NCBI GenBank assembly: GCA_035574175.1
Contig: DATLZB010000016.1
Location: 1 to 43,899, forward strand
From: DATLZB01 sp035574175
Lineage (GTDB): Bacteria > Pseudomonadota > Alphaproteobacteria > Rhizobiales > Hyphomicrobiaceae
Direction of reading: 5' to 3'
Length of the DNA: 43,899 bases
The position numbers and the translations under genes are program-made. The stretch's first letter is position 1; every line of letters starts with the position of its first letter. Below the pieces are notes generated by a model, which had not been told where the DNA came from, searched no databases, and worked only from the letters and a program-made list of their open reading frames with translations. Shown here one piece after another: positions 1-7,716 of this stretch.

Positions 1-966
1 GAGAAGAAGCTCTCCTCGCTGCAGCCCATGCTGCCGCTGCTCGAGGCGGTGGTGCAGGCGGGCAAGCCGCTGCTCGTCATTGCCGAGGAGGTGGAGGGCG
101 AGGCGCTCGCCACGCTCGTCGTCAACAAGCTGCGCGGCGGCTTGAAGGTGGCGGCCGTCAAGGCGCCGGGCTTCGGTGACCGCCGCAAGGCGATGCTCGA
201 AGACATCGCCATCCTGACCGGCGGCACGGTGATCTCGGAGGACCTCGGCATCAAGCTCGAGAACGTCACGCTCAGCATGCTCGGCCGCGCCAAGAAGGTG
301 ACCATCGACAAGGATAACACCACGATCGTCGACGGCGCCGGCAAGAAGGCCGACATCGAAGCGCGCGTCAAGCAGATCAAGGCCCAGATCGAGGAGACCA
401 CCTCCGACTACGACAAGGAGAAGCTGCAGGAGCGGCTTGCCAAGCTGGCCGGCGGGGTGGCCGTGATCCGCGTCGGCGGCGCCACGGAGGTTGAGGTGAA
501 GGAGCGCAAGGACCGCGTCGACGACGCTCTCCACGCGACGCGCGCCGCGGTCGAGGAAGGCATCGTGCCGGGCGGCGGCGTGGCGCTCGTGCGGGCCATC
601 AAGGCGCTCGACAACCTCAAGGTCGACAACGAGGACCAGAAGGTCGGCATCGGCATCGTGCGCAAGGCGCTGCAGGCTCCGGCCAGGCAGATCGTGCAGA
701 ACGCCGGCGAGGACGGCTCGGTGGTGGTCGGCAAGATCCTCGAGAACCCCAAGTACACGTTCGGCTACAACGCGCAGACCGGCGAGTACGGCGACCTCGT
801 CGCCCAGGGCGTCATCGATCCCACCAAGGTGGTCCGCTGCGCGCTGCAGGATGCGGCTTCGGTGGCCGGCCTGTTGATTACCACGGAGGCCATGGTCGCC
901 GAGCTGCCGAAGAAGGAGCAGCACACGCCGGCACCCGGCGGCATGGGCGGCGGCATGGATTTCTAA
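1..966 (+). CDS. groEL: Chaperonin GroEL (Hsp60), C-terminal part
   Basis: The reading frame is open from base 1, so the gene starts outside the window and about 320 C-terminal residues are present. GroEL forms the double-ring ATP-dependent folding chamber with GroES in the cytoplasm. The visible part covers the end of the apical domain (VVNKLRGGLKVAAVKAPGFGD, cut here to its recognisable core KAPGFGDRRK), the intermediate hinge and the second equatorial segment with EEGIVPGGGVAL and the nucleotide-site region EYGDLVAQGVIDPTKV. It ends in the flexible GGMGGGMDF tail that is typical of the family. A GC-rich hairpin follows the stop codon. No oddities are seen in the visible part. Identification is secure; only the paralogue cannot be decided, because many Hyphomicrobiales carry several groEL copies. 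Confidence 0.98.
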   Translation, partial: EKKLSSLQPMLPLLEAVVQAGKPLLVIAEEVEGEALATLVVNKLRGGLKVAAVKAPGFGDRRKAMLEDIAILTGGTVISEDLGIKLENVTLSMLGRAKKVTIDKDNTTIVDGAGKKADIEARVKQIKAQIEETTSDYDKEKLQERLAKLAGGVAVIRVGGATEVEVKERKDRVDDALHATRAAVEEGIVPGGGVALVRAIKALDNLKVDNEDQKVGIGIVRKALQAPARQIVQNAGEDGSVVVGKILENPKYTFGYNAQTGEYGDLVAQGVIDPTKVVRCALQDAASVAGLLITTEAMVAELPKKEQHTPAPGGMGGGMDF

Positions 967-992
967 GGCTACAGCGGCCTGGCAGTCCGACA

Positions 993-1020
993 GGGGCGCG
1001 GGTCTCTCGGCTCGCGCCCC
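993..1020 (+). terminator. Hairpin after groEL
   Basis: GGGGCGCG at 993-1000 pairs perfectly with CGCGCCCC at 1013-1020 around a 12-base loop, 27 bases after the groEL stop. Only two T residues follow, so it is a weak intrinsic terminator. It could also act for the convergent cca gene. Confidence 0.55.
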
Positions 1021-1048
1021 TTGCGCTTGGCGTGGGCGGCGCTCGCCG

Positions 1049-2320
1049 CTAAGGCGTGCGGGCGGCGGCCTGGAGCTGAGCGAGGAGCAGCTCGCGGTCA
1101 TCCGGGAAACCGGCGGCGATCCACCATTCCTCCGTGCGCCGCAGCAGCTCGCCGACGCGCGGGCCTTCAGCGATACCGAGCGCCATCACGTCGCTGCCGG
1201 TTAGGGCGAACTTCGGTGGCCGCCAGGTGTCGGCGAGATCGAGCTTGGCGCTCCACTGGGGATCGTCCGTAGCAGCGGTGAGGGCGCGCGTCCACGCCAT
1301 CAGCACGAGGTCACGGTAGGCGCGAGCGCCGTGCCGATAGATGAACGCCTTGCCGGCGGCCGTGTCGAGGGGTGGCTCTCGTAGGGCGCCGCTGTCGCCG
1401 ACGGCGCTCGCCAGGAGACTGGCGCGCTCGGCGTTGGACAGCTTCAAGCGCGCATTGAGGCGCTCGGCATCCTCCATGACCTCCACGACAAGTGCGGCGA
1501 GCCGCAGGATCGGCGACGGCACAAGTCCCCTGCCGTCCTCGATCAGGGCGAGCCGCCGCAGCAGCCGCGGGCGGGGCGCGAGCCCCAAAAGCTCGGTGAT
1601 GAGCCCGTAATCGTACATGGCCTCGACGGCGGCCAGAGCGCGTGGCGCCGCCAGCAGGCGGACGAGCTCCTGGCGGATGCGCTCGCCCGACAACAGCTTG
1701 AGCCCCGCCCGCTCGGCAACCGCCGCGCTCAAGCCCTCCGGATCGGGCGGGCCGTCGGCGTATTCCGCCGTGAAGCGGAAGAAGCGGAGGATCCGCAGAT
1801 AGTCCTCGCGGATGCGCGTGCGCGCCTCACCGATGAAGCGCACCCGACGGGCCACAAGATCGCCGTAGCCGGCGAGCGGGTCATAGATGCGGCCATCGGG
1901 GCCGCAATAGAGCGCATTGATCGTAAAGTCGCGCCGCGCGGCGTCCGCAGCCCAGTCATCGGTATAGGCGACGGCGGCATGGCGGCCGTAGGTCTCAACG
2001 TCCTTGCGCAACGTCGTCACCTCGAAGGGCGCGCCGCCCGAGATGACGGTGACGGTGCCGTGCTCGACACCGGTCGGCACGGCCTTCAGCCCGGCGCTGG
2101 CGGCCAGGCGCAGCACTTCCTGGGGGAGGGCCGGCGTGGCGATGTCGACGTCCTTGACCTGCCGGCCGAGCAGGGCATTGCGCACCGCGCCGCCGACCGC
2201 ACGCGCCTCGTAGCCGCCGGCCTCGATGGCGGCGAAAACGGCCCTCGTCTCAGGCGCATCAAGCCATGCCCGATGGATCAGTCGCGGCTCGCTAGGGATG
2301 GTGCCCGCCATCGGCCTCAC
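1049..2320 (-). CDS. cca: CCA tRNA nucleotidyltransferase / poly(A) polymerase family
   Basis: The protein of about 423 residues belongs to the class II nucleotidyltransferase family that adds or repairs the 3' CCA of tRNA (poly(A) polymerases belong to the same family). The N-terminal head shows the family signature AVGGAVRNALLG followed by VKDVDIATP, whose Asp-x-Asp binds the catalytic metals. Next comes RRDFTINALY, then YDPLAGYGDL and the RILRFFRFTAEY helix that reads the incoming nucleotide. Length and domain order are normal. The start is a GTG at 2320 whose GTGA overlaps the stop of the upstream DUF6111 gene; an ATG nine bases further in is an alternative. It is the last gene of a three-gene minus-strand operon (NUDIX, DUF6111, cca), an arrangement commonly seen in Hyphomicrobiales. 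Confidence 0.93.
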   Translation of the reverse strand: MRPMAGTIPSEPRLIHRAWLDAPETRAVFAAIEAGGYEARAVGGAVRNALLGRQVKDVDIATPALPQEVLRLAASAGLKAVPTGVEHGTVTVISGGAPFEVTTLRKDVETYGRHAAVAYTDDWAADAARRDFTINALYCGPDGRIYDPLAGYGDLVARRVRFIGEARTRIREDYLRILRFFRFTAEYADGPPDPEGLSAAVAERAGLKLLSGERIRQELVRLLAAPRALAAVEAMYDYGLITELLGLAPRPRLLRRLALIEDGRGLVPSPILRLAALVVEVMEDAERLNARLKLSNAERASLLASAVGDSGALREPPLDTAAGKAFIYRHGARAYRDLVLMAWTRALTAATDDPQWSAKLDLADTWRPPKFALTGSDVMALGIAEGPRVGELLRRTEEWWIAAGFPDDRELLLAQLQAAARTP

Positions 2321-2583
2321 TTCAGCTTGCCGGGCACGATCTTGCCGTCGCGCAGTTCCGGCGGCTCATAGGTCTGGCCCGGCTTGCCGCCGGAGGTGGT
2401 CCCAAAGGTGAGCAGCGTGATGACGACCACCGCCGCACCGGCCGCGCACAGCCAGATCAGCGGAGCTTCGTCCAGCACGTTCTGCGGCGTCACCTTCCCG
2501 CGCCGGGAAAGATAGATGTAAACGACATAGATCGCCGTCGGCGCGAGAAACAGCAGCAAGTTCTCGATGACGATGCGGATCAT
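2317..2583 (-). CDS. DUF6111 family small membrane protein
   Basis: This 88-residue protein has two hydrophobic segments, about residues 7-25 and 43-60, separated by a short basic stretch (SRRGKV). A polar, proline-rich C-terminal tail follows (YEPPELRDGKIVPGKLK). It matches the pattern I recall for the DUF6111 family, which is usually found between a CoA pyrophosphatase gene and cca in Alphaproteobacteria. The function is unknown. Four-base overlaps with both neighbours (2580-2583 and 2317-2320) indicate translational coupling in one operon. That context does not prove a role in tRNA or CoA metabolism. Confidence 0.8.
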   Translation of the reverse strand: MIRIVIENLLLFLAPTAIYVVYIYLSRRGKVTPQNVLDEAPLIWLCAAGAAVVVITLLTFGTTSGGKPGQTYEPPELRDGKIVPGKLK

Positions 2584-3242
2584 AGAGCAAAAAGCCGTTT
2601 GTGCATGTTGCGGATCATCTCGGCGGTGACGCCCCAGATGAACCGGCCCTGGTAGGGCATGGCATAGTAGTGCCGCGGCTCACCGTTCAGTTCTCTCATG
2701 TGGCGTTCATGGTTGCGCTGGTCCATGAGGAAGGCGAGCGGCACCTCGAACACGTCGGCGACTTCGCGGGCATCAGGCGTCAGTACGAACCCCGACCGCA
2801 GCAGGGCCACCACCGGCACGATGTAGAAGCCGGTGCGGGTCAGCACGTTGTCGAGGTAGCCGACAGGCTCGACGAAGGAAGGGGCAAGTCCGATCTCCTC
2901 CTCGGCCTCGCGCAGTGCCGCCGCTGCCGGGCTCGCGTCCCAGGCCTCGACCTTGCCGCCGGGAAACGCGATCTGGCCGGCGTGGCTCGGCAGGTGCTCG
3001 GTGCGCAGGGTCAGTAGCACATGCAATACATCGCGCGCCACGATCGGCACCAGGACAGCCGCGGTGCGGGCGGACGGCAGGGCGGTGTCGTCGCGTGGAA
3101 CCACGATGTCCACATGCTGCGTCCGTGGGCTGCGGGTGTCGATGACGATGTCGGAGGGCGCCGGGCTGAGGCGCCGGCGCGCCAGGTCGCGGAATTCGGC
3201 CGCTGTCAGCGCAGCCGGTGCCTGCGGGGCGTCGGGTGACAT
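2580..3242 (-). CDS. CoA pyrophosphatase, NUDIX family
   Basis: The protein of 220 residues is a Nudix hydrolase of the CoA pyrophosphatase type (NudL/YeaB-like), which cleaves CoA and its derivatives to phosphopantetheine and 3',5'-ADP. The Nudix box is complete: it begins at FPGGKVEAWD and ends at REAEEEIGL, with the three glutamates that bind magnesium. Upstream of it, the stretch LTLRTEHLPSHAGQIAFPGG carries the GQIAFPGG pattern typical of the CoA-specific branch. It is the first gene of the operon with DUF6111 and cca and overlaps the former by four bases. The start ATG at 3242 is the only good one. A promoter is expected in the 160 bases up to the divergent gene at 3405. Confidence 0.9.
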   Translation of the reverse strand: MSPDAPQAPAALTAAEFRDLARRRLSPAPSDIVIDTRSPRTQHVDIVVPRDDTALPSARTAAVLVPIVARDVLHVLLTLRTEHLPSHAGQIAFPGGKVEAWDASPAAAALREAEEEIGLAPSFVEPVGYLDNVLTRTGFYIVPVVALLRSGFVLTPDAREVADVFEVPLAFLMDQRNHERHMRELNGEPRHYYAMPYQGRFIWGVTAEMIRNMHKRLFAL

Positions 3243-3404
3243 GGGGCCACCTTAAACCGCCCGTGCCGAGCCTTGGCAAGCACCGTCAAAGGCGGTTCAG
3301 TGAAGCGCCGATTCGAGTGCGCCGGCCGCGCGGGCAGGCCTCATTCTGTCCGCCATCGCGCACTAGGGAGTGGACATGAGGCTCGAGACGAGGGCTCTTT
3401 TGCG

Positions 3405-4640
3405 ATGATGTGCGGCAACCGGCGCGAGGCTCGCCCCGCGTCGTTCTGGCGGGGCGTTGCCCGGCGCTGCGGCGCACTCCTCGCCCTGTCGGCAACGATG
3501 CTGGCGACGCCCGCAATGGCCGACAGCGGACAGACCATCAAAAAACTGATGGAACGCCTCGACGCGCGCCAGAAGAGCGAGCTTGCGGCGTATCGCGCGG
3601 CGCGGGCCAAGCACGATGCCGCGCTCGCTGCCTACTGGTCGGAGGTCGGCGAAAGGCGCACCGAGCGCCGCCGCAAGATCCGCGCCGGGGAGGCGGTCGG
3701 TGCCGCCGATTACGTTAAAGCCTTCCCGCCCGAGTACACGGGCCCTGCGCTTTCGCCTGCCCTCGCGCGCATCTGGGCAGAGATCGAGCGTGAGATGCGG
3801 CCGCCGCCGGCCCCCATCCCGACCGTGCCGGACGTGCTGGCGAGCGCCAAGGCCGTCTACGGCTTCGTGCCCGAGCGCATCAGCGAACGCGAGTTTAAGT
3901 GGCGCTACGCGCTCGAAGCGCTGGCCCACGGCCTCACCAAGGAGCAGGTGGTGCGCATCTATGCGCTGGAGACGGGGGGCGAGGGCACCTACGACATGCA
4001 GGCCGGCATCAATCCGGTCACCGGACGCGGCAGGCCGATCTCGACCGCGCTCGGCTATGCCCAGCTTCTGCACGCCAATTCCGTCAACGAGCTGGTCAAT
4101 CACGGGGCGTCCTTCATCAGCCGGCTGGAGGCGATGGCCAACGCCGACCCGCAGCGCGCGGCGGTGCTGCGCGCCAAGGCCAAGGTGCTCCGCAGCATGC
4201 TGGAAAACGCCCGCTCGGTGCCCAACGACTGGTATGAGCATATGCGCTTTGCCGGCACCCCCAAGGGACTCGGCATTCATGCCCTCAACATCGACGGCGA
4301 CGTCGGCCCCTGGCTACAGGTGATCAAGCTCAAGGGAATCAAGGAGGTCGGCGAGCGCGGCGGCCGCCCTCACCTGGCGCCGGTCGAGATGGAGCTCATG
4401 AACCTGGCCGGCCCCGCGACGGGCCTCGAGATGATGCTCCCGGTCGCCCGCAGCATGCCGACCTCGAACTTCTTCTCGCGGGGCGGCTATGAACGCAACA
4501 CCATCGTGCGCGGCAGGACGGCGGGGGAACTGCTCGTTGCGCTCGACAAGCGCATGGATGAGAACGAGAGGAAGCCTGGGGCGGTCGAGTTCGCCACCGT
4601 GTTCGACGAGGCGCAGCGGCAGCGCCAGGCGCGCCGCTAG
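3405..4640 (+). CDS. Exported protein with a lytic-transglycosylase-like domain
   Basis: The frame opens at 3273, but the likely start is the ATG pair at 3405/3408, because a clean signal peptide follows: basic residues, a hydrophobic core (CGALLALSATML) and cleavage near PAMADSG. The mature part begins with a charged helical stretch rich in Arg and Glu. A domain resembling lysozyme-fold transglycosylases comes next: VRIYALETGGEGTYD gives the candidate catalytic Glu, and TALGYAQLLHANS corresponds to the family's G-Y/L-x-Q motif. The C-terminal third is not recognised. By inference it acts in the periplasm on peptidoglycan. The family assignment rests on these two motifs only, so the enzyme activity is uncertain. 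It stands alone between divergent NUDIX and downstream NfeD genes. Confidence 0.7.
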   Translation: MMCGNRREARPASFWRGVARRCGALLALSATMLATPAMADSGQTIKKLMERLDARQKSELAAYRAARAKHDAALAAYWSEVGERRTERRRKIRAGEAVGAADYVKAFPPEYTGPALSPALARIWAEIEREMRPPPAPIPTVPDVLASAKAVYGFVPERISEREFKWRYALEALAHGLTKEQVVRIYALETGGEGTYDMQAGINPVTGRGRPISTALGYAQLLHANSVNELVNHGASFISRLEAMANADPQRAAVLRAKAKVLRSMLENARSVPNDWYEHMRFAGTPKGLGIHALNIDGDVGPWLQVIKLKGIKEVGERGGRPHLAPVEMELMNLAGPATGLEMMLPVARSMPTSNFFSRGGYERNTIVRGRTAGELLVALDKRMDENERKPGAVEFATVFDEAQRQRQARR

Positions 4641-4730
4641 GCCGGCCCATATTGTGCTTTGTGCCGCGCCCGCGGCGCGCTAGCCTCTCCGGGTTATGCT
4701 TTCGGGAGGTCCTTGGCGCGGGAGGCCGCA

Positions 4731-6116
4731 ATGCGCCGGCGACCACTGCTTCTGTTCGCTCTGTTCTGCGCATGGCTTGCCGGATCGACCGCCAGCGGGC
4801 GCGGCGACGCCGTGCAAACGACCCCTGAGAAGGAGCCGGTGCTGCTGATCGACGTCAAAGGCGCGATCGGGTTCGTGTCGACGGCGCACCTTGAACGCGG
4901 GCTGCAGCAGGCCAAGGCAAAGAGCGCCCCGGCGCTCGTCATGCGTCTGGACACGCCGGGCGGGCTCGTCTCCTCCACCCGCGACATGATCAACGCCATC
5001 CTCGCTTCGCCGGTGCCGGTGGTGATCTACGTGGCGCCGAGCGGGGCGCGCGCGGCGAGCGCGGGGGCCTATCTCGCCTACGCCGCGCACATCGCCGCCA
5101 TGGCGCCGGCAACGCACATCGGCGCCGCCACGCCTGTTCAGATGGGAGCGCCCGGCATGCCCGGCTCGCCGCCGCCGAACAAGCCCGCGCCGTCGTCCGA
5201 CCCCAAGAAGACATCGGAAACCGAGGGGACGACGGCGATGGAGCGCAAGATCATCAACGACGCGGTGGCCTACATCCGCTCGCTGGCGGAGCTCAGAAAC
5301 CGCAACGCCGACTGGGCGGAAAGGGCGGTCCGGGAGGCCGCCACGCTGACCGCGACGGATGCGCTCAAGGAGGGCGTCGTCGACGTGGTGGCGGGCAGCG
5401 TGGAGGAGCTGCTTGCGGCGATCGACGGGCGCACGGTCAAGACCGCGACGGGAGTGGCGACAGTGGGGACCAAGGGCCGGGCCGTGCGCGTGCTCGAGCC
5501 CACCTGGAACATGAGGGTGCTGGCGGCCATCGCCGACCCCAACATCGCCTTTGTCCTGCTGCTGATCGGCATCTACGGCATCATCTTCGAGTTCATGAAC
5601 CCGGGCGCCATCGCGCCGGGCGTGATCGGCGGCATTTGCCTCATCGTGGCGCTCACCGCGTTGAGCGTTCTGCCGGTCAGCTACGGCGGGCTTGCGCTGC
5701 TGATCCTCGGCATCGGCCTGATGCTCGTCGAAATCCTGAGTCCCGGCTTCGGCCTGCTCGGAATCGGAGGCATCATCGGCTTCGTGCTGGGGGCGCTCTT
5801 CCTGTTCGACCCGGCCGATTCAGACATCGACTTCTCGGTCGACTGGCACCTCCTCGCCTTCATGACCGCGATCACGGCGCTGTTCTTCTTCGGCGCGCTC
5901 ACCTACGCGGTGAGGGCCCGCCAGCGCCCGGTGCGCACCGGCGCCGAGCAGATGATCGGCGCCACCGGCGAGGTGGTGAGCTGGTCAAACGGCGAGGGCC
6001 GCGTGCATGTCCACGGCGAAATATGGGCCGCCCGCGGCCCGGCCCTTGCGCCCGGCACGAAAATCCGCGTGGTGCAGCGCGAGAACCTGACGCTCATCGT
6101 GGTGGCGGCCAACTGA
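4731..6116 (+). CDS. NfeD-type membrane serine protease (ClpP-class)
   Basis: The protein has about 461 residues from the ATG at 4731, which has GGGAGG five bases upstream. A TTG at 4713, also behind a GGGAGG, is an alternative. A signal peptide (basic start, LLLFALFCAWLAG) leads into a ClpP-class serine protease domain with RLDTPGGLVSSTRDMI, then ARAASAGAYLAYAA, whose serine is the nucleophile. A lysine in MERKIINDAVAYI is the likely general base. Four or more hydrophobic segments follow, and the C-terminus is an NfeD OB-fold domain (GATGEVVSWSNGEGRVHVHGE). Such long NfeD proteins are membrane proteases that act with stomatin-like partners. Here the slipin gene begins 15 bases downstream, the classic pairing. 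Confidence 0.92.
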   Translation: MRRRPLLLFALFCAWLAGSTASGRGDAVQTTPEKEPVLLIDVKGAIGFVSTAHLERGLQQAKAKSAPALVMRLDTPGGLVSSTRDMINAILASPVPVVIYVAPSGARAASAGAYLAYAAHIAAMAPATHIGAATPVQMGAPGMPGSPPPNKPAPSSDPKKTSETEGTTAMERKIINDAVAYIRSLAELRNRNADWAERAVREAATLTATDALKEGVVDVVAGSVEELLAAIDGRTVKTATGVATVGTKGRAVRVLEPTWNMRVLAAIADPNIAFVLLLIGIYGIIFEFMNPGAIAPGVIGGICLIVALTALSVLPVSYGGLALLILGIGLMLVEILSPGFGLLGIGGIIGFVLGALFLFDPADSDIDFSVDWHLLAFMTAITALFFFGALTYAVRARQRPVRTGAEQMIGATGEVVSWSNGEGRVHVHGEIWAARGPALAPGTKIRVVQRENLTLIVVAAN

Positions 6117-6131
6117 CTGGGAGGAAATGCG

Positions 6132-6911
6132 ATGCCGATCGTAGGCGCCCTGGGCAACCTGTTGTTCAGCATCGTGGGGCTGGTGCTGCTGGTCATGCTG
6201 CTGGCATCGACCTTTCGCATCCTGCGCGAGTACGAGCGGGGTGTGGTGTTCCTGCTCGGCCGTTTCTGGAAGGTGAAGGGCCCGGGCCTCGTCGTGATCG
6301 TGCCGTTGATCCAGCAGATGATCCGCGTCGATCTGCGCACGCGCGTGCTCGACGTGCCGCCGCAGGATGTGATCTCGCGCGACAACGTGTCGGTGAAGGT
6401 GAACGCCGTCGTCTACTACCGCGTCCTCGACCCCGAGAAGGCGATCATCCAGGTCGAGCAGTTCGACATGGCGACGAGCCAGCTCGCGCAGACCACGCTG
6501 CGCTCGGTCGTCGGCCAGCACGAGCTCGACCAGATGCTGGCCGAGCGGGAGCGCCTCAACTCGGAAGTGCAGCGCATCCTCGATGCGCAGACCGACGCCT
6601 GGGGCATCAAGGTCTCCAACGTGGAGCTGAAACACATCGACCTCAACGAGACCATGATCCGCGCCATCGCCAAACAGGCCGAGGCCGAGCGGCTCAGGCG
6701 GGCCAAAGTGATCGATGCGGAGGGCGAGCTGCAGGCGGCCGAACGGCTGTTGCAGGCAAGCGAGATCCTGTCGCGGCGGCCGGAGGCCATGCAGCTGCGC
6801 TACCTCGGCACGCTCTTGAACATCGCCGGCGAGAAGAGCTCGACCATCGTCTTCCCGCTGCCGATGAACCTGATGGGCGCGCTGGGGGCGGGGAGCAAGG
6901 ACAAGGGGTAA
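6132..6911 (+). CDS. Slipin (stomatin/SPFH family membrane protein)
   Basis: The 259-residue protein has an N-terminal membrane hairpin or segment (about residues 10-30). The SPFH/Band 7 domain follows: REYERGVVFLLGRF, KGPGLVVIVPLIQQMIRVD, LDVPPQDVISRDNVSVKVNAVVYYRV. A helical region rich in Ala, Glu and Arg (AKQAEAERLRRAKVIDAEGE) drives oligomerisation. Length and motif order match bacterial slipins. It forms membrane microdomain scaffolds and is the usual partner, and possibly substrate, of the NfeD protease encoded just upstream. GGGAGG sits five bases before the ATG. The two genes very likely form an operon. Confidence 0.93.
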   Translation: MPIVGALGNLLFSIVGLVLLVMLLASTFRILREYERGVVFLLGRFWKVKGPGLVVIVPLIQQMIRVDLRTRVLDVPPQDVISRDNVSVKVNAVVYYRVLDPEKAIIQVEQFDMATSQLAQTTLRSVVGQHELDQMLAERERLNSEVQRILDAQTDAWGIKVSNVELKHIDLNETMIRAIAKQAEAERLRRAKVIDAEGELQAAERLLQASEILSRRPEAMQLRYLGTLLNIAGEKSSTIVFPLPMNLMGALGAGSKDKG

Positions 6912-7008
6912 GCGGCGAGGCGCGCGACTAGGGCCAAAAATAGAGGCCAAGCGGAGAAAGCACTCTGCGAATTGCGGGGGGCCGACGAATCGCGCACCAA
7001 TTCCGGCC

Positions 7009-7716
7009 ATGCGCAGATCAAAAAAGTCCCAGCGGTCTGAAGGCAGGAATTCCGAAACCGGCCAGCTGTTGCTACCCTTCGGGACCGCCGAACTCGTGTC
7101 ACAGCCCGCTCATGAGGTGATGGAGGCCCCGCCCGCCGAGATCCTTCCGCCGTCCGAGAAGCTTGAGCGGTTTGCACCCGTTGAACCGACGCACTCTTCG
7201 CACGACCTCACGGACGGCGCGCTCGAGCATGCGTTTCTCCGACATCGCGTCGACAAGTACGAAGACCGAGCACTGTGGGCCGGATTTGCCTTTTTGATTG
7301 CATCGGCCCTTGCCGTTGCCGTCAAAGCTGGCCTGCCGATCGACACCGAAAGATTTTTCTTACCTCGCCTTACCAACGAACGCCTCATTGCAGGCATGCT
7401 CGGCAGCTCCTCGGCCATCCTCGCGATGGTTTTTTGCTACTACGGTCTGCGCATTCAGCAGCACCGGGTGCACGCCGAACTCCGCCTCATTCGACGGTCG
7501 CTCTCCGGCTTCGTAGCCGATTGCCTAAAGTGGTTCGGGATCTTGCTGTCGGTTCCCATGCTGGCCCTCGTTATCTATCTGACCTTTTGGGATGTCATTC
7601 TGCTCATCGACTACGTTTGGGTGTGCACGAACAATGTATGTAGGGGCTGGGATCCGGTTTCGCGATTTCAGTCGAACAAGTTGGCGAGCCGCCGCTTGAT
7701 GTTGTCGGCGATGTAG
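7009..7716 (+). CDS. Hypothetical membrane protein, lower GC than its flanks
   Basis: This open frame of 235 codons is not recognised. Residues 1-80 are polar and rich in Pro, Ser and Glu. They are followed by three hydrophobic segments: about 91-107 (ALWAGFAFLIASALAVAV), 128-146 (AGMLGSSSAILAMVFCYY) and 174-198 (WFGILLSVPMLALVIYLTF). Base composition is visibly more AT-rich than both neighbours, and codon choice is less GC-biased. No good ribosome-binding site precedes the ATG. Its last 49 bases overlap the 3' end of the GMC oxidoreductase on the other strand, so the stop may have been acquired by read-in. It could be a recently gained gene or an orphan. Confidence that it is expressed is moderate. 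Confidence 0.5.
   Translation: MRRSKKSQRSEGRNSETGQLLLPFGTAELVSQPAHEVMEAPPAEILPPSEKLERFAPVEPTHSSHDLTDGALEHAFLRHRVDKYEDRALWAGFAFLIASALAVAVKAGLPIDTERFFLPRLTNERLIAGMLGSSSAILAMVFCYYGLRIQQHRVHAELRLIRRSLSGFVADCLKWFGILLSVPMLALVIYLTFWDVILLIDYVWVCTNNVCRGWDPVSRFQSNKLASRRLMLSAM

Noticed and set aside
3273..3404. Upstream extension of the lysozyme-fold protein
   Set aside because: The extra 44 residues are Arg/Gly-rich with no homology, and they would bury the signal peptide.
5636..6931. Open frame of 431 codons in another frame through nfeD and the slipin gene
   Set aside because: Arg/Pro/Ala-rich, crosses the end of one real gene and all of the next; no domain.
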